Below, piece by piece: positions 16,342-24,563 of a stretch of 29,845 bases of DNA. The stretch comes from Anaerolineales bacterium UBA2395. Lineage in GTDB: Bacteria > Chloroflexota > Anaerolineae > Anaerolineales > Villigracilaceae. How positions within the stretch are numbered: the first letter of the stretch is position 1; each line of letters opens with the position of its first letter. The translations under genes and the position numbers were made by a program. Location: positions 140,551-170,395 of the forward strand of contig DDSH01000004.1 of assembly GCA_002343775.1 (NCBI GenBank), written 5' to 3'. The notes beneath the pieces are model-generated. The model was not told where the DNA came from. It made no database searches and saw only the letters and a program-made list of their open reading frames with translations.

Positions 16342-17580
16342 TCAAGCGTATTTTCGAATCGCCAGCACCGCATTGTGACCGCCAAACCCAAAGGCATTGC
16401 TGAGCGCCAGTGATACTTTTGCTTCACGCGCTTTGTTCGGGATATAGTCCAGGTCACATTCGGGATCGGGAGTTTCATAATGGATCGTCGGCGGCAAAAT
16501 CCCTTCACGGATCGCCCGTACGCAGAAAATGAGCTCCAGCGCTCCCGTAGCGCCCATCATGTGCCCGGTCATGGATTTGGTGGATGAAACCGGGATCTGA
16601 TATGCGCGTTCGCCGAAAGCCGCCTTGATGGCACGCGTCTCCGCCTGATCGTTGAGCGGCGTCGCCGTCCCATGAGCGTTTATGTAGCCGACTTCCTCGT
16701 CGTTCGCCCCGGCAGATTTCAACGCCATACGGATCGCCGCCGCACCGCCTTCGCCTTTCTCGTGAGGCGCCGTAACGTGGAACGCATCCGCCGTCGCGCC
16801 ATAACCCGCCAACTCAGCGAGGATATTCGCACCGCGCGCCTTCGCATCCGACTCGCGCTCCAAAACCAGAACCGCGCCCCCCTCGCCCATCACCAAGCCA
16901 TCGCGGTTTTTATCGAATGGTTGCGGCGTCATGGAATAGTCGTCATTCCGGCGGGACATTGCCCCAACCCGGTCGAACGCCGCCACGCCAGTGGAGGTGA
17001 TCGTCGTCTCTGCCGCGCCAGCCAGCGCCGCATCGATCATCCCGGTGCGAAGCATCATCAGCGCCGTGCCGATCCCATCCGCGCCTGAAGCGCATGCAGA
17101 CGCCACCGAAAAACACGGACCCTTAATCCCAAATTCAATGGCGGTCATCCCCGCGCCGCCGTTCGCCATCAACATGGGAATCAGGAACGGGCTTACCTTG
17201 CGCGGACCTTCCTTGTAATTCGTCAACGTGGCTTCCTGCAACGAATGCAACCCGCCAATCGCAGAGGAAATAATGACACCGATGCGTCCCGCATTCGTCT
17301 CTGTGACCTCCAAGCCCGAATCTGCAAGCGCCTCTTTCGCAGATGCAATTGCAAATTGTTCAAAGCGGTCACGGCGACGAGCCTCCTTTGCGTCCATATA
17401 CGTTTCGGGCTGAAAGCCTTTCACTTCGGCGGCAATGTGAACCTGCAACGGTGAAGTATCGAACAACGTGATCGGACCTACGCCCGACTTCCCCGCGAGG
17501 ACGTTCTCCCAACTTTCCTGCACATTCAAACCCAGCGGGTTGACAGTCCCCATACCCGTTATCACAATTCGATCCTGCAT
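16342..17580 (-). CDS. fabF: beta-ketoacyl-ACP synthase II
   Basis: A 412-residue elongating ketosynthase that condenses malonyl-ACP with acyl-ACP in fatty-acid synthesis. The Cys-His-His triad is visible: Cys163 in VASACASGADG, His303 in INAHGTATPLND and His340 in SMTGHMMGATGALE. The C-terminal NAFGFGGHNAVL loop is present. The start at 17580 is chosen because GGAGGAAAC directly precedes it and the protein begins with the usual short RIVITGMG strand; sixteen upstream residues in the open frame are unlikely to be translated. No acyl-carrier protein, fabG or fabD gene is adjacent. Confidence 0.96.
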   Translation of the reverse strand: MQDRIVITGMGTVNPLGLNVQESWENVLAGKSGVGPITLFDTSPLQVHIAAEVKGFQPETYMDAKEARRRDRFEQFAIASAKEALADSGLEVTETNAGRIGVIISSAIGGLHSLQEATLTNYKEGPRKVSPFLIPMLMANGGAGMTAIEFGIKGPCFSVASACASGADGIGTALMMLRTGMIDAALAGAAETTITSTGVAAFDRVGAMSRRNDDYSMTPQPFDKNRDGLVMGEGGAVLVLERESDAKARGANILAELAGYGATADAFHVTAPHEKGEGGAAAIRMALKSAGANDEEVGYINAHGTATPLNDQAETRAIKAAFGERAYQIPVSSTKSMTGHMMGATGALELIFCVRAIREGILPPTIHYETPDPECDLDYIPNKAREAKVSLALSNAFGFGGHNAVLAIRKYA

Positions 17581-17714
17581 GTTTCCTCCGGCAATGGAAA
17601 TAAAAGATGACGGAATTAAAAACCCCAAACTTTATCCAACGTGACGCGCCGCTTCACCCCCCGCCGATACCTGCCTTGCCCCATCGAACTGAGCCGCCCC
17701 GAACGTAGGTCCAG

Positions 17715-18281
17715 TCAACAGTTCCGAAACGCCGCTTTTGCCCGCCATTCGCGCTGAAGCAAACCGTAATGGTATTCGCTCGTATATCCCTCCACGGTCA
17801 GAAGGCTTTCCACAAAATGCGCCTCACGGCGGAAACCAAGTTTCTCCAGCGTTTTCCACGAACCGATATTCTCCGTGTCGCAATCGGCGACGACACGGTG
17901 CAGGTCGATATCCTCGAAAAGATAATCCAGCAGCGCCGTCAAGGCTTCGGTGGCAAATCCTTTTTGCCAATATTCGTGCGCAATCGTAAAACCGATCACT
18001 GCCTGACGAACATCATCATCCTTGATGCAAAATGCGACATCACCAATCAGCGCGCCTGTCTCTTTCGATTCGAGGGCAAGTTGCAGCCATTTTCCCTGCT
18101 TTGGCGCATGCACATCTTCCATTTCCGCGATGAACGCCTCGCCCAGTTCGCGAGAATACGGCAGTGACCATCCCTGATACTTTGCCGCCGCGGGGTCGTT
18201 GCGATACGCCAAAAACGCCTCCAAATCGGAGGCGGTAAAGTTTCGGATGAGCAATCGCTGGGTATGGAAAAACAGGGTCAT
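17715..18281 (-). CDS. GNAT-family N-acetyltransferase (RimJ/RimL-like)
   Basis: A 188-residue GNAT protein of the RimJ/RimL type. It has the N-terminal TQRLLIRNFTASDLEAFLAYRND, the acetyl-CoA binding segment ending in IAHEYWQKGFATEALTALL, and HRVVADCDTENIGSWKTLEKLGF. Family members acetylate protein N-termini, antibiotics or small amines; the substrate is unknown. Its first four bases overlap the end of moaE, so it is probably translated with the molybdopterin genes, though a role in that pathway is not known. Confidence 0.9.
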   Translation of the reverse strand: MTLFFHTQRLLIRNFTASDLEAFLAYRNDPAAAKYQGWSLPYSRELGEAFIAEMEDVHAPKQGKWLQLALESKETGALIGDVAFCIKDDDVRQAVIGFTIAHEYWQKGFATEALTALLDYLFEDIDLHRVVADCDTENIGSWKTLEKLGFRREAHFVESLLTVEGYTSEYHYGLLQREWRAKAAFRNC

Positions 18282-18739
18282 TCTCCCGGTTTAGGGATGT
18301 AATCGCCTTCAACCCACTCCTGTCCGTCAGGTCCGATCTCCTTCTTCCAAACAGGGACGATTTCCTTAAGGCGGTCGATGCCGTAACGGGCGGCTTCAAA
18401 GACACCCGTATCACGATGGGCGGCGGTACAGGCGATCAGAACCGTTGGCGTTTTGGGGTACAGTTTGCCGATTCGCTGAACGATGGCGATGCCTTCCACG
18501 ACCGACCACCTCTCGCGGATCTCGTCTGCCACTTGTTTCATTTTTTCTTCCGCCATTGGGACGTATGACTCGTATTCGAGGTATTCGGTTTCGTGAGCAT
18601 CACCACGTGAGGTGACCCCGCGCACCATACCGGTAAAGATCGCCGCAGCCCCCGTGGATGTGAGCGTGATCTTTGCCAGCAGATCGTTCAGGTCGATTTC
18701 AGATTCGGTGATGGAGTAGATGGTTGGGAATTGGGTCAT
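18278..18739 (-). CDS. moaE: molybdopterin synthase catalytic subunit
   Basis: A 153-residue MoaE. The signature HRDTGVFEAARYGIDRLKEI followed by VPVWKKE carries the conserved catalytic residues; GAAAIFTGMVRG and YEAYVPMAEEKM-like segments precede it. With MoaD it puts two sulfurs into precursor Z to form molybdopterin. It follows moaD by 28 bases. The spacer has no good Shine-Dalgarno site but contains repeated TAATC units. It overlaps the acetyltransferase gene by four bases. Confidence 0.95.
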   Translation of the reverse strand: MTQFPTIYSITESEIDLNDLLAKITLTSTGAAAIFTGMVRGVTSRGDAHETEYLEYESYVPMAEEKMKQVADEIRERWSVVEGIAIVQRIGKLYPKTPTVLIACTAAHRDTGVFEAARYGIDRLKEIVPVWKKEIGPDGQEWVEGDYIPKPGE

Positions 18740-18767
18740 GGGAGGTTGATAGATTAGCGATTAGAGA

Positions 18768-19016
18768 TTATCCGCCGGAGACGGGCGGGAAGAGGGCAAT
18801 TTCCGCATTGGGCGGGACAACCGCTTCATCAAATGCATACTCGCGGTTAATGGTGACAAGCACAGACTTCATCGATTCCTTCAAATTCGGGTAGTCTGTG
18901 CCAAGTTTCTCCTTCAATTGAAGGATGGTCATGTCGGCGGGAATTTCCATTTCGAGGGATTTGGTCCCGGCGCGATCACGGATGGTGGCAAAAAAGAGAA
19001 GGCGGATGCGATTCAT
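18768..19016 (-). CDS. moaD: molybdopterin synthase sulfur-carrier subunit
   Basis: An 82-residue ubiquitin-like protein ending in the diagnostic Gly-Gly (PPVSGG), whose C-terminus is thiocarboxylated. It has the N-terminal RIRLLFFATIRDRAGT strand and the VVPPNAEIALFPPVSGG end. It donates sulfur to precursor Z within the MoaD-MoaE complex. AAAGGAAAC precedes the ATG. It lies 32 bases after moaC and 28 before moaE. Confidence 0.95.
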   Translation of the reverse strand: MNRIRLLFFATIRDRAGTKSLEMEIPADMTILQLKEKLGTDYPNLKESMKSVLVTINREYAFDEAVVPPNAEIALFPPVSGG

Positions 19017-19048
19017 GTTTCCTTTTGAGGTGCAGATTCGATTAGTTT

Positions 19049-19525
19049 TTATTCGTTCACGATATCGCCGCTCGTGCCACCATGTTTTTCAATGAGACGG
19101 ATATTCTGGATGCGCATGGTTTTTTCGGCGGCTTTTGTCATGTCGTAGATGGTGAGCGCCGCAACAGAGACGGCGGTCAGCGCTTCCATTTCGACACCGG
19201 TCTTGCCGGTAACCTTGGCGATGGCAGTGATGACCACGCCGGGCAGGGAGTCGTCCAGCGCGAGATCAACATCCACCTTCGAGAGTGGCAGAGGATGACA
19301 TAACGGAATCAGGTCCGAGGTCCGTTTTGAAGCGGCAATGCCCGCAATTTGCGCCACGGTGAGCACATCGCCTTTTTTGATCTGCCCGGCGCGGATCAGA
19401 TCCAGTGTTTCCTTTTTCATGTGGATTTCGCCGCGCGCGATGGCGGTGCGGGTCGTGTCGGGCTTGTCGCTGACATCCACCATTTTGGCGCGACCATGCT
19501 CGTCGAGATGGGTTAGTTTGGACAT
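19049..19525 (-). CDS. moaC: cyclic pyranopterin monophosphate synthase
   Basis: A 158-residue MoaC. Signatures are SDLIPLCHPLPLSKVDVD and GKTGVEMEALTAVSVAALTIYDMTKA, with the conserved catalytic lysine and acidic residues of the family. With MoaA it converts GTP to cyclic pyranopterin monophosphate. moaA is not in this window. It leads the minus-strand moaC-moaD-moaE-acetyltransferase cluster. Its ATG lies eight bases from a TATAAT, so its mRNA is probably leaderless. Confidence 0.96.
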   Translation of the reverse strand: MSKLTHLDEHGRAKMVDVSDKPDTTRTAIARGEIHMKKETLDLIRAGQIKKGDVLTVAQIAGIAASKRTSDLIPLCHPLPLSKVDVDLALDDSLPGVVITAIAKVTGKTGVEMEALTAVSVAALTIYDMTKAAEKTMRIQNIRLIEKHGGTSGDIVNE

Positions 19526-19532
19526 GGCTCGG

Positions 19533-19550
19533 ATTATACACTGGTATAAT
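19533..19550. promoter_or_regulatory. symmetric divergent promoter of moaC and scpA
   Basis: ATTATAC (19533-19539) and GTATAAT (19544-19550) form an inverted repeat with a four-base centre. Each arm gives a perfect TATAAT -10 box, one per strand. The plus-strand box has TGG before it, an extended -10 feature. Expected starts fall about 19526 for moaC (ATG at 19525) and about 19557 for scpA (ATG at 19560), so both transcripts would be leaderless or nearly so. Good -35 boxes are not seen. Confidence 0.7.
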
Positions 19551-19559
19551 TCGCCCGCT

Positions 19560-20333
19560 ATGGATGGCTTTCTTGGAAATCAACTCGGCGGATACAAGGT
19601 GTTTACCCCAGTATATGAGGGTCCGCTCGACCTGTTGTTGAGCCTGATCGAACGCGCCGAGCTGGATATCACGGCTGTGTCGCTGGCGTCTGTGACCGAC
19701 CAGTATCTCGAACACTTGCGCAGTGTGGAGCAGCAAAAACCGGATGAGATTTCGTCGTTCCTGGTGATCGCGGCAAAATTGGTTCAGATCAAATCGGAGG
19801 CATTGCTGCCGCGCCCGCCCGAACGCGAACCCGGCGAGGAAGATCCCGGCATTTCGCTTGTGGAACAGTTAAAACTATACAAGCGTTATAAGGAAATCGC
19901 TGCCTGGCTGTTGGAACGTCAGGATGAAAACTTGCGGACTTTCCTGCGGGTTGCTCCGCCACCCAAAGTGGAACCCAAACTCGACCTCTCGAATCTGACG
20001 CTTGAAGGCTTGCTGAACGCAGCCGAATCGGCTTTTGCAAAAGGCAAGGACAAAAAACCGCTAACCACGATCATCAGTGCGCCCAGGGTGACCATCCGCG
20101 AGAAGATCGACCTGATCACCAAGACGTTGAAGAACATCCAACGTATGACCTTCAGCGGGCTGATCACTGATAAAGCCACCCGCGTGGAGATCGTCGTTAC
20201 ATTTTTGGCTTTGTTGGAATTGGTAAAGCGGTATCGTGTGACCGCCAAACAGGAGCAATTGTTTGGCGACATTGAATTCGAACGCAGTGAAGAGTGGAAA
20301 GACGACGAAGAAATCGAAATCGAGTTCGAGTAG
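19560..20333 (+). CDS. scpA: segregation and condensation protein A
   Basis: A 257-residue ScpA, the kleisin subunit of bacterial SMC condensin. It starts with YKVFTPVYEGPLDLLLSLIERAELDI, the classic N-terminal helix that binds SMC. The middle (EEDPGISLVEQLKLYKRYKEIA) and the C-terminal winged-helix part (FSGLITDKATRVEIVVTFLALLEL) follow. ATG 19560 fits the family start; the longer open frame overlaps moaC. scpB, usually the next gene, is not present. No Shine-Dalgarno site is visible, in keeping with a leaderless mRNA. Confidence 0.94.
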   Translation: MDGFLGNQLGGYKVFTPVYEGPLDLLLSLIERAELDITAVSLASVTDQYLEHLRSVEQQKPDEISSFLVIAAKLVQIKSEALLPRPPEREPGEEDPGISLVEQLKLYKRYKEIAAWLLERQDENLRTFLRVAPPPKVEPKLDLSNLTLEGLLNAAESAFAKGKDKKPLTTIISAPRVTIREKIDLITKTLKNIQRMTFSGLITDKATRVEIVVTFLALLELVKRYRVTAKQEQLFGDIEFERSEEWKDDEEIEIEFE

Positions 20334-20368
20334 AAGCAAGTTTTCAGCAGGTGGTTGACAATTGACGA

Positions 20369-20401
20369 ACGGGCGAACCGGAAACGGCTCGTCCGTTTTT
20401 G
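20369..20401 (+). terminator. intrinsic terminator of scpA
   Basis: A 12-pair stem from 20369-20380 and 20385-20396, with one G-U pair and one A-C mismatch, closed by a GAAA tetraloop and followed by TTTTT. It lies between scpA and the convergent amine oxidase gene. Confidence 0.85.
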
Positions 20402-20411
20402 ATTTATTTCG

Positions 20412-21803
20412 TTACATCGCTTCCGCCGCCCGTACCCCCGAGAGATACGCTCCATGCACCGTGCTCGGATGACTGCGCGATGTTGCCTCGCCTGCAAAAA
20501 AGAGTACATCATCCACGGGCTCGGCAAGCGCATCATGATCATCCCCGCTTGCAAAAGGCGGGACGTGTGAATATGCGCCCAACGAGAACGGGTCCTGCCC
20601 CCATCGCGTAATCAAGGCTCCTTCGGGTTCGGGGATATCATCACCGAATATCACGCGCAACGTCTGCATCGCGCCAGCCACAATGTCATCGTCGCTCAAT
20701 TTTTCGAGATCAAAGCCTTTTTCGCCGCCGTGGAATGCCATCAAGACCGGCGCGCCTATGAACGGCAGAAAGTTCAGCCAGTCACACCACTCGCCCAGTT
20801 CTTTGCCCATATAACTGATCGTCTCCACGTCTTCATCCCAAAACACTTCCGGGAATCTTAAGTAGACTTTATTGAGGACTCCCATGTCAAGCCGCTGGAT
20901 CGCCGCTTGTTTTGACTCAGAAAGCGGCGGCTCGAACTTAACCGATGACTGTTTCAACACCCCAAGCGGAAACGTCACCACAGCCTGATCTGCTACATAA
21001 CTCCCCTGTGAGGTTTCAACTTCGACCCCATCGCTCCCATATCGAATCCTTTTTACGATCTCCCCAAGCCGGATATCCAACCCATTTGCAAGCCCATCTG
21101 TGATCTGGTTATACCCGCCAGGGAAAATCACTTCTTCGCCACCGAACCCCTCACCCAAGTCCCACCACCACAGCGACAGGTCTTTTGCGTCCGCGCCGTA
21201 CTCCAACGCCGTCACCAAATGAATGTAATAGTTCAAACGACGCAGATCTTCTTCAGAAATACCACGAATGGCGATGACCCGGTCAAACGCGGCTTGCAGG
21301 GACATATCTTCATCCGTGGCGTCCTGCATCTCCGCCACTTCTTCGTAAATCTCCTCGAACAAGTCTTCCATCTCTTCCCAATCCCCATCGGGCAACTCGC
21401 TCCCATCCGCCGCAAATTCAATGGCATTCTCGCCGTCCGTTGGCACTGTTTCTATACCGAATTCCTTCGCAAGTTTGGCAATGGGATTCCCATTCACGCC
21501 GTGGATCCAGGACGCCCCCAAATCGAGCGGCAGACCCAGCGACGAATCCGTCCACATGCGCCCGCCGATGCGATTGCGCGCCTCGAGGATGAGGACCCTG
21601 CGCCCCCGTTTTGTAAGGGCGCGTGCGGCAGCAAGCCCGGCAATGCCTGCACCCAGCACAAGTACGTCTGCATCCCTGGATGATAATTTCGTCATGTCTT
21701 CCTCCTCGGTTGAGGTAATCACCCCGCAAGACAGGGTGAGGGCTGAGGCTGCTCCAATGGATGCGGCTTTTAGAAAATCTCGCCTAGTGAATTTCTTTTT
21801 CAT
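20412..21803 (-). CDS. Tat-exported flavin amine oxidase (lipoprotein-like)
   Basis: A 463-residue FAD amine oxidase. The N-terminus has a twin-arginine motif, FTRRDFLKAASIG, then a hydrophobic stretch ending in LTLSCG, which resembles a lipobox; it is probably exported folded and may be anchored outside. The FAD-binding start is VLVLGAGIAGLAAARALTKR with EARNRIGGRM; the C-terminal FAD block is LFFAGEATSRSHPSTVHGAY. The family oxidises amines or related polyamines, giving aldehyde and hydrogen peroxide. It overlaps the VanZ-like gene by 20 bases, with GGTAGAGG before its ATG. Confidence 0.9.
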   Translation of the reverse strand: MKKKFTRRDFLKAASIGAASALTLSCGVITSTEEEDMTKLSSRDADVLVLGAGIAGLAAARALTKRGRRVLILEARNRIGGRMWTDSSLGLPLDLGASWIHGVNGNPIAKLAKEFGIETVPTDGENAIEFAADGSELPDGDWEEMEDLFEEIYEEVAEMQDATDEDMSLQAAFDRVIAIRGISEEDLRRLNYYIHLVTALEYGADAKDLSLWWWDLGEGFGGEEVIFPGGYNQITDGLANGLDIRLGEIVKRIRYGSDGVEVETSQGSYVADQAVVTFPLGVLKQSSVKFEPPLSESKQAAIQRLDMGVLNKVYLRFPEVFWDEDVETISYMGKELGEWCDWLNFLPFIGAPVLMAFHGGEKGFDLEKLSDDDIVAGAMQTLRVIFGDDIPEPEGALITRWGQDPFSLGAYSHVPPFASGDDHDALAEPVDDVLFFAGEATSRSHPSTVHGAYLSGVRAAEAM

Positions 21804-22164
21804 GCCTGCCTCTACCTAATATGAAATGAAGAAAAAGTGCAAGAATCGCCCCGATGTTATCAAACACGAACACATCAATCAACGATGCCCGACGCCCGGG
21901 CACGAAGGACTGGTGAAACTCGTCTGTCAGCGAGTATAAAACTGCCAGAAACCAAGCCAGTTTGTAATTGCGATTCGGAAGCGCGTGCAGATATGACAAT
22001 GCCAGCAAGCCGTACCCAATTCCATGTGCGGATTTCTTGACAAAGTATTCCCAGCCGCCGAAGTTTGGAAGTTCATTACTGGTTCGTGACGAAAACGCAA
22101 AGATAGCAATCATCAACAAAAGTGCGGGCAGCCATCGGGGTACAATTGCGGACAGTTTCTTCAT
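21784..22164 (-). CDS. VanZ-like membrane protein
   Basis: A 126-residue protein with three to four membrane helices. It has the family pattern IFAFSSRTSNELP, KSAHGIGYGLLALSYLHAL, then LYSLTDEFHQSFVPGRRASLIDVFVFDNIGA. VanZ relatives can give low teicoplanin resistance in enterococci, but most chromosomal members have unknown roles. It is co-transcribed with the amine oxidase gene (20-base overlap). Its start lies only 11 bases from the divergent pabB-pabC start. Confidence 0.85.
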   Translation of the reverse strand: MKKLSAIVPRWLPALLLMIAIFAFSSRTSNELPNFGGWEYFVKKSAHGIGYGLLALSYLHALPNRNYKLAWFLAVLYSLTDEFHQSFVPGRRASLIDVFVFDNIGAILALFLHFILGRGRHEKEIH

Positions 22165-22175
22165 AAGAGGTTTAC

Positions 22176-23915
22176 TTGATCGGTGACGTGATTCTCAAAC
22201 AGGATGATCGGTGGTTGAAGTTTACCCATCCACATCGCATGATTTTAACCGAGAAACTGGACGAAGTCCGCGAGGGATTGGAGGAAGTGGAAAGGCTGGT
22301 GAACGAAAACGGCTGGACGGCAGCGGGTTTCGTCAGTTATGAAGCCGCGCCTGCCTTCGACCCATCGCTGCGGGTTCGATCCACTCACGGATTTCCACTG
22401 CTCTGGTTCGGGTTGTATGAAGCGCCGCAAATCATTAAGAGATCAGACGTCTTTCACGAATCCGAATCTCTACCTGCATTGAGTTGGCAGCCGGACATCG
22501 AAAAGGAAACATACAATGAAGCGATTCGGATCATTAAAGATCGGATCGCGCATGGCAAGACCTATCAGGTCAACTACACCATGCGCCTCAACGCGGACTT
22601 TGAGGCTGATGCGTGGACACTGTTCCTTCATCTCACCCGAAGCCAAAACAAATACGCCGCCTATTTGGACGTTGGCGATTGGGCGATCTGCTCGGCTTCG
22701 CATGAATTATTCTTCGACCTTGATGGAGAGGTCATCACAAGTCGCCCAATGAAGGGAACGGTCAAGCGTGGGCGAACATTACAAGAGGATGCACATACCT
22801 CAGCGTGGCTACGCGGAAGCGTAAAGAACCGCGCCGAAAACGTGATGATCGTGGATATGATCCGCAACGACCTCGGGCGCATCGCAAAGGTCGGCAGCGT
22901 CCACGTGCCGGAGTTGTTTACCATCGAAACATACCCCACCCTGTTTCAAATGACTTCCACGGTAAAGGCGCAGACCAAGGCAGCAGTAGCGGAAATTTTT
23001 TCGGCATTGTTCCCGTGCGCATCCATCACTGGCGCGCCAAAGGTCAGCACCATGAACATCATCGCGGAATTGGAAAGTAGTCCGCGTCGAATCTACACCG
23101 GAAGCATCGGGTACATTGCACCCAATCGCAAATCGCGATTCAATGTTGCCATCCGCACCGCGCTAGTGGATAAACAAAACAGCAAAGCAGAGTACGGGGT
23201 CGGCGGCGGTATTGTCTGGGATTCCACATCTGCTGATGAATACGGTGAAGCGTTGCTCAAAGCCCGTGTGCTGACGGAACCACCACAAAAAGAATTTTCA
23301 CTTTTTGAAACCCTGCTGTGGACCCCGGAAGAAGGTTTTTTTCTGCTCGAACGTCACCTGGCAAGGATAATGAATTCTGCCAAGTATTTTGGATTCGTCC
23401 AAAAAGATGCAGAGAAAAAGATAAACGATTTCCTGGGGTCGCTTGTTGCAACCGCCAACGCACCCCAACGAGTGAAACTGTTGATGGATTCTTTTGGTGA
23501 ATTATCTGGCGAGGTCAAAGACTTCCAGGCAAGTGAAAAGGTGTTCCAGGTGTATCTCGCCAAGGAAGCGGTCAACTCAGATGATCGATTTCTCTTCCAC
23601 AAAACCACAAATCGAACGGCTTACGATCAAGCCGCCATGGAAGGCTGCGACGATGTCTTGCTCTGTAACGAAAACGGCGAATTGACCGAATTCACCATAG
23701 GCAATCTGGTTGTAAAAATGGACGATGGATTGTTCACCCCGCCTGTCGAATGTGGCTTGCTGGCTGGAAACTTCCGCGCTGAATTGCTCGCCAATGGCGA
23801 GATTAAAGAAAAAATCATCAGGGTGGAAGATCTCAAAAAATGCAGGGAAATATTTCTGGTCAACTCGCTGCGAAAATGGGTCAGGGCGGAACTAAAAATG
23901 CGGTCAATAGAATGA
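22176..23915 (+). CDS. pabB: aminodeoxychorismate synthase component I fused to aminodeoxychorismate lyase
   Basis: A 579-residue fusion. Residues ~1-370 are PabB-like: KTYQVNYTMRL, SRPMKGTVKRGR, NRAENVMIVDMIRNDLGRIAKVGSVHV, SITGAPKVSTMNII and YTGSIGYIAPN. Residues ~380-579 are PabC-like, a class IV PLP-dependent lyase: FSLFETLLWTPEEGFFLLERHLARI, then VLLCNENGELTEFTIGNLVV and the CGLLAGNFR segment. Together they turn chorismate plus ammonia into 4-aminobenzoate for folate. TTG 22176 is preferred because AAGAGG lies five bases before it; GTG 22188 is an alternative. The glutamine amidotransferase partner (PabA) is not in the window. Confidence 0.92.
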   Translation: MIGDVILKQDDRWLKFTHPHRMILTEKLDEVREGLEEVERLVNENGWTAAGFVSYEAAPAFDPSLRVRSTHGFPLLWFGLYEAPQIIKRSDVFHESESLPALSWQPDIEKETYNEAIRIIKDRIAHGKTYQVNYTMRLNADFEADAWTLFLHLTRSQNKYAAYLDVGDWAICSASHELFFDLDGEVITSRPMKGTVKRGRTLQEDAHTSAWLRGSVKNRAENVMIVDMIRNDLGRIAKVGSVHVPELFTIETYPTLFQMTSTVKAQTKAAVAEIFSALFPCASITGAPKVSTMNIIAELESSPRRIYTGSIGYIAPNRKSRFNVAIRTALVDKQNSKAEYGVGGGIVWDSTSADEYGEALLKARVLTEPPQKEFSLFETLLWTPEEGFFLLERHLARIMNSAKYFGFVQKDAEKKINDFLGSLVATANAPQRVKLLMDSFGELSGEVKDFQASEKVFQVYLAKEAVNSDDRFLFHKTTNRTAYDQAAMEGCDDVLLCNENGELTEFTIGNLVVKMDDGLFTPPVECGLLAGNFRAELLANGEIKEKIIRVEDLKKCREIFLVNSLRKWVRAELKMRSIE

Positions 23916-23929
23916 TCCATTGACCGCAT
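23898..23929 (-). terminator. intrinsic terminator of the lipoprotein gene, overlapping the pabB-pabC end
   Basis: A perfect 11-pair stem, ATGCGGTCAAT (23898-23908) with ATTGACCGCAT (23919-23929), ten-base loop. On the minus strand it is followed by TTTT. It lies 25 bases after the lipoprotein stop. The left arm and loop cover the last codons and stop of pabB-pabC. Confidence 0.88.
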
Positions 23930-23954
23930 CGGGCTGCAAAGTCTGCAGATGAAG

Positions 23955-24425
23955 TTACACGTCTTCGAGGCGGATATTCACATTCGTTGAACCATTTCCA
24001 AGGTCCACGCCTTGCACGACGATGGCTTGTCCGCTCTCGTGCCCATCGAACACCATGCTGAACACGCCATCCGACACAGTGGTCAGCAAGTCCCGTTCGG
24101 TGTATCCCTGAGAGGCGAAGGCGTCGCGATAGAACTTCATCACATCCTCCACGCTCATTGCGGTCTGATAATTGACAGTACCCGCGACCTCAGTCACATT
24201 TTCCGCATCATCGGGCAGGGGAAATTCAGTATCCGACCCAAAGGAAAAATCGAAGCTTTCATCCGCCGGCTCTTCCTCGTCTGGTATTTCCTGAAAATCC
24301 TCCGGCTCATCCACGGGCGGCAAAGGTTGCACCTGAGGGTCAGATCCACCGCCCGCCAGGGTCTGGCAGGCAAGTGATGCAAGCACCAACACGGCAATTG
24401 CAAGAACAACATTGAACTTTTTCAT
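23955..24425 (-). CDS. small acidic lipoprotein of unknown function
   Basis: A 156-residue protein with a lipoprotein signal: KK, a hydrophobic stretch, then LASLAC at the cleavage site (Cys20). A proline/glutamate/aspartate-rich linker follows, about residues 30-75. A folded C-terminal domain contains MSVEDVMKFYRDAFASQGYTERDLL. Similar extracellular domains occur in Chloroflexota lipoproteins, but no function is known to me. AAAAGGAG lies six bases before the ATG; a TATAAT lies at 24455-24460 on the minus strand. It has its own terminator and seems to stand alone. Confidence 0.8.
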   Translation of the reverse strand: MKKFNVVLAIAVLVLASLACQTLAGGGSDPQVQPLPPVDEPEDFQEIPDEEEPADESFDFSFGSDTEFPLPDDAENVTEVAGTVNYQTAMSVEDVMKFYRDAFASQGYTERDLLTTVSDGVFSMVFDGHESGQAIVVQGVDLGNGSTNVNIRLEDV

Positions 24426-24563
24426 GGCAACTCCTTTTACGATTAAGTAAATTTATTATATCTTCGTCTGCAAAAGCGAGAAATCCCCCATCGTGCCCAT
24501 TCGTAAACTATGTGAAGGTAATCACGTCTTATCCACTATAATCGTCACAGAAAGACAAGGAAC

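Noticed and set aside
17629..17714. Extra coding-like frame after the acetyltransferase stop
   Set aside because: A short readable frame exists in another phase on the minus strand but lacks a start and any motif; treated as spacer.
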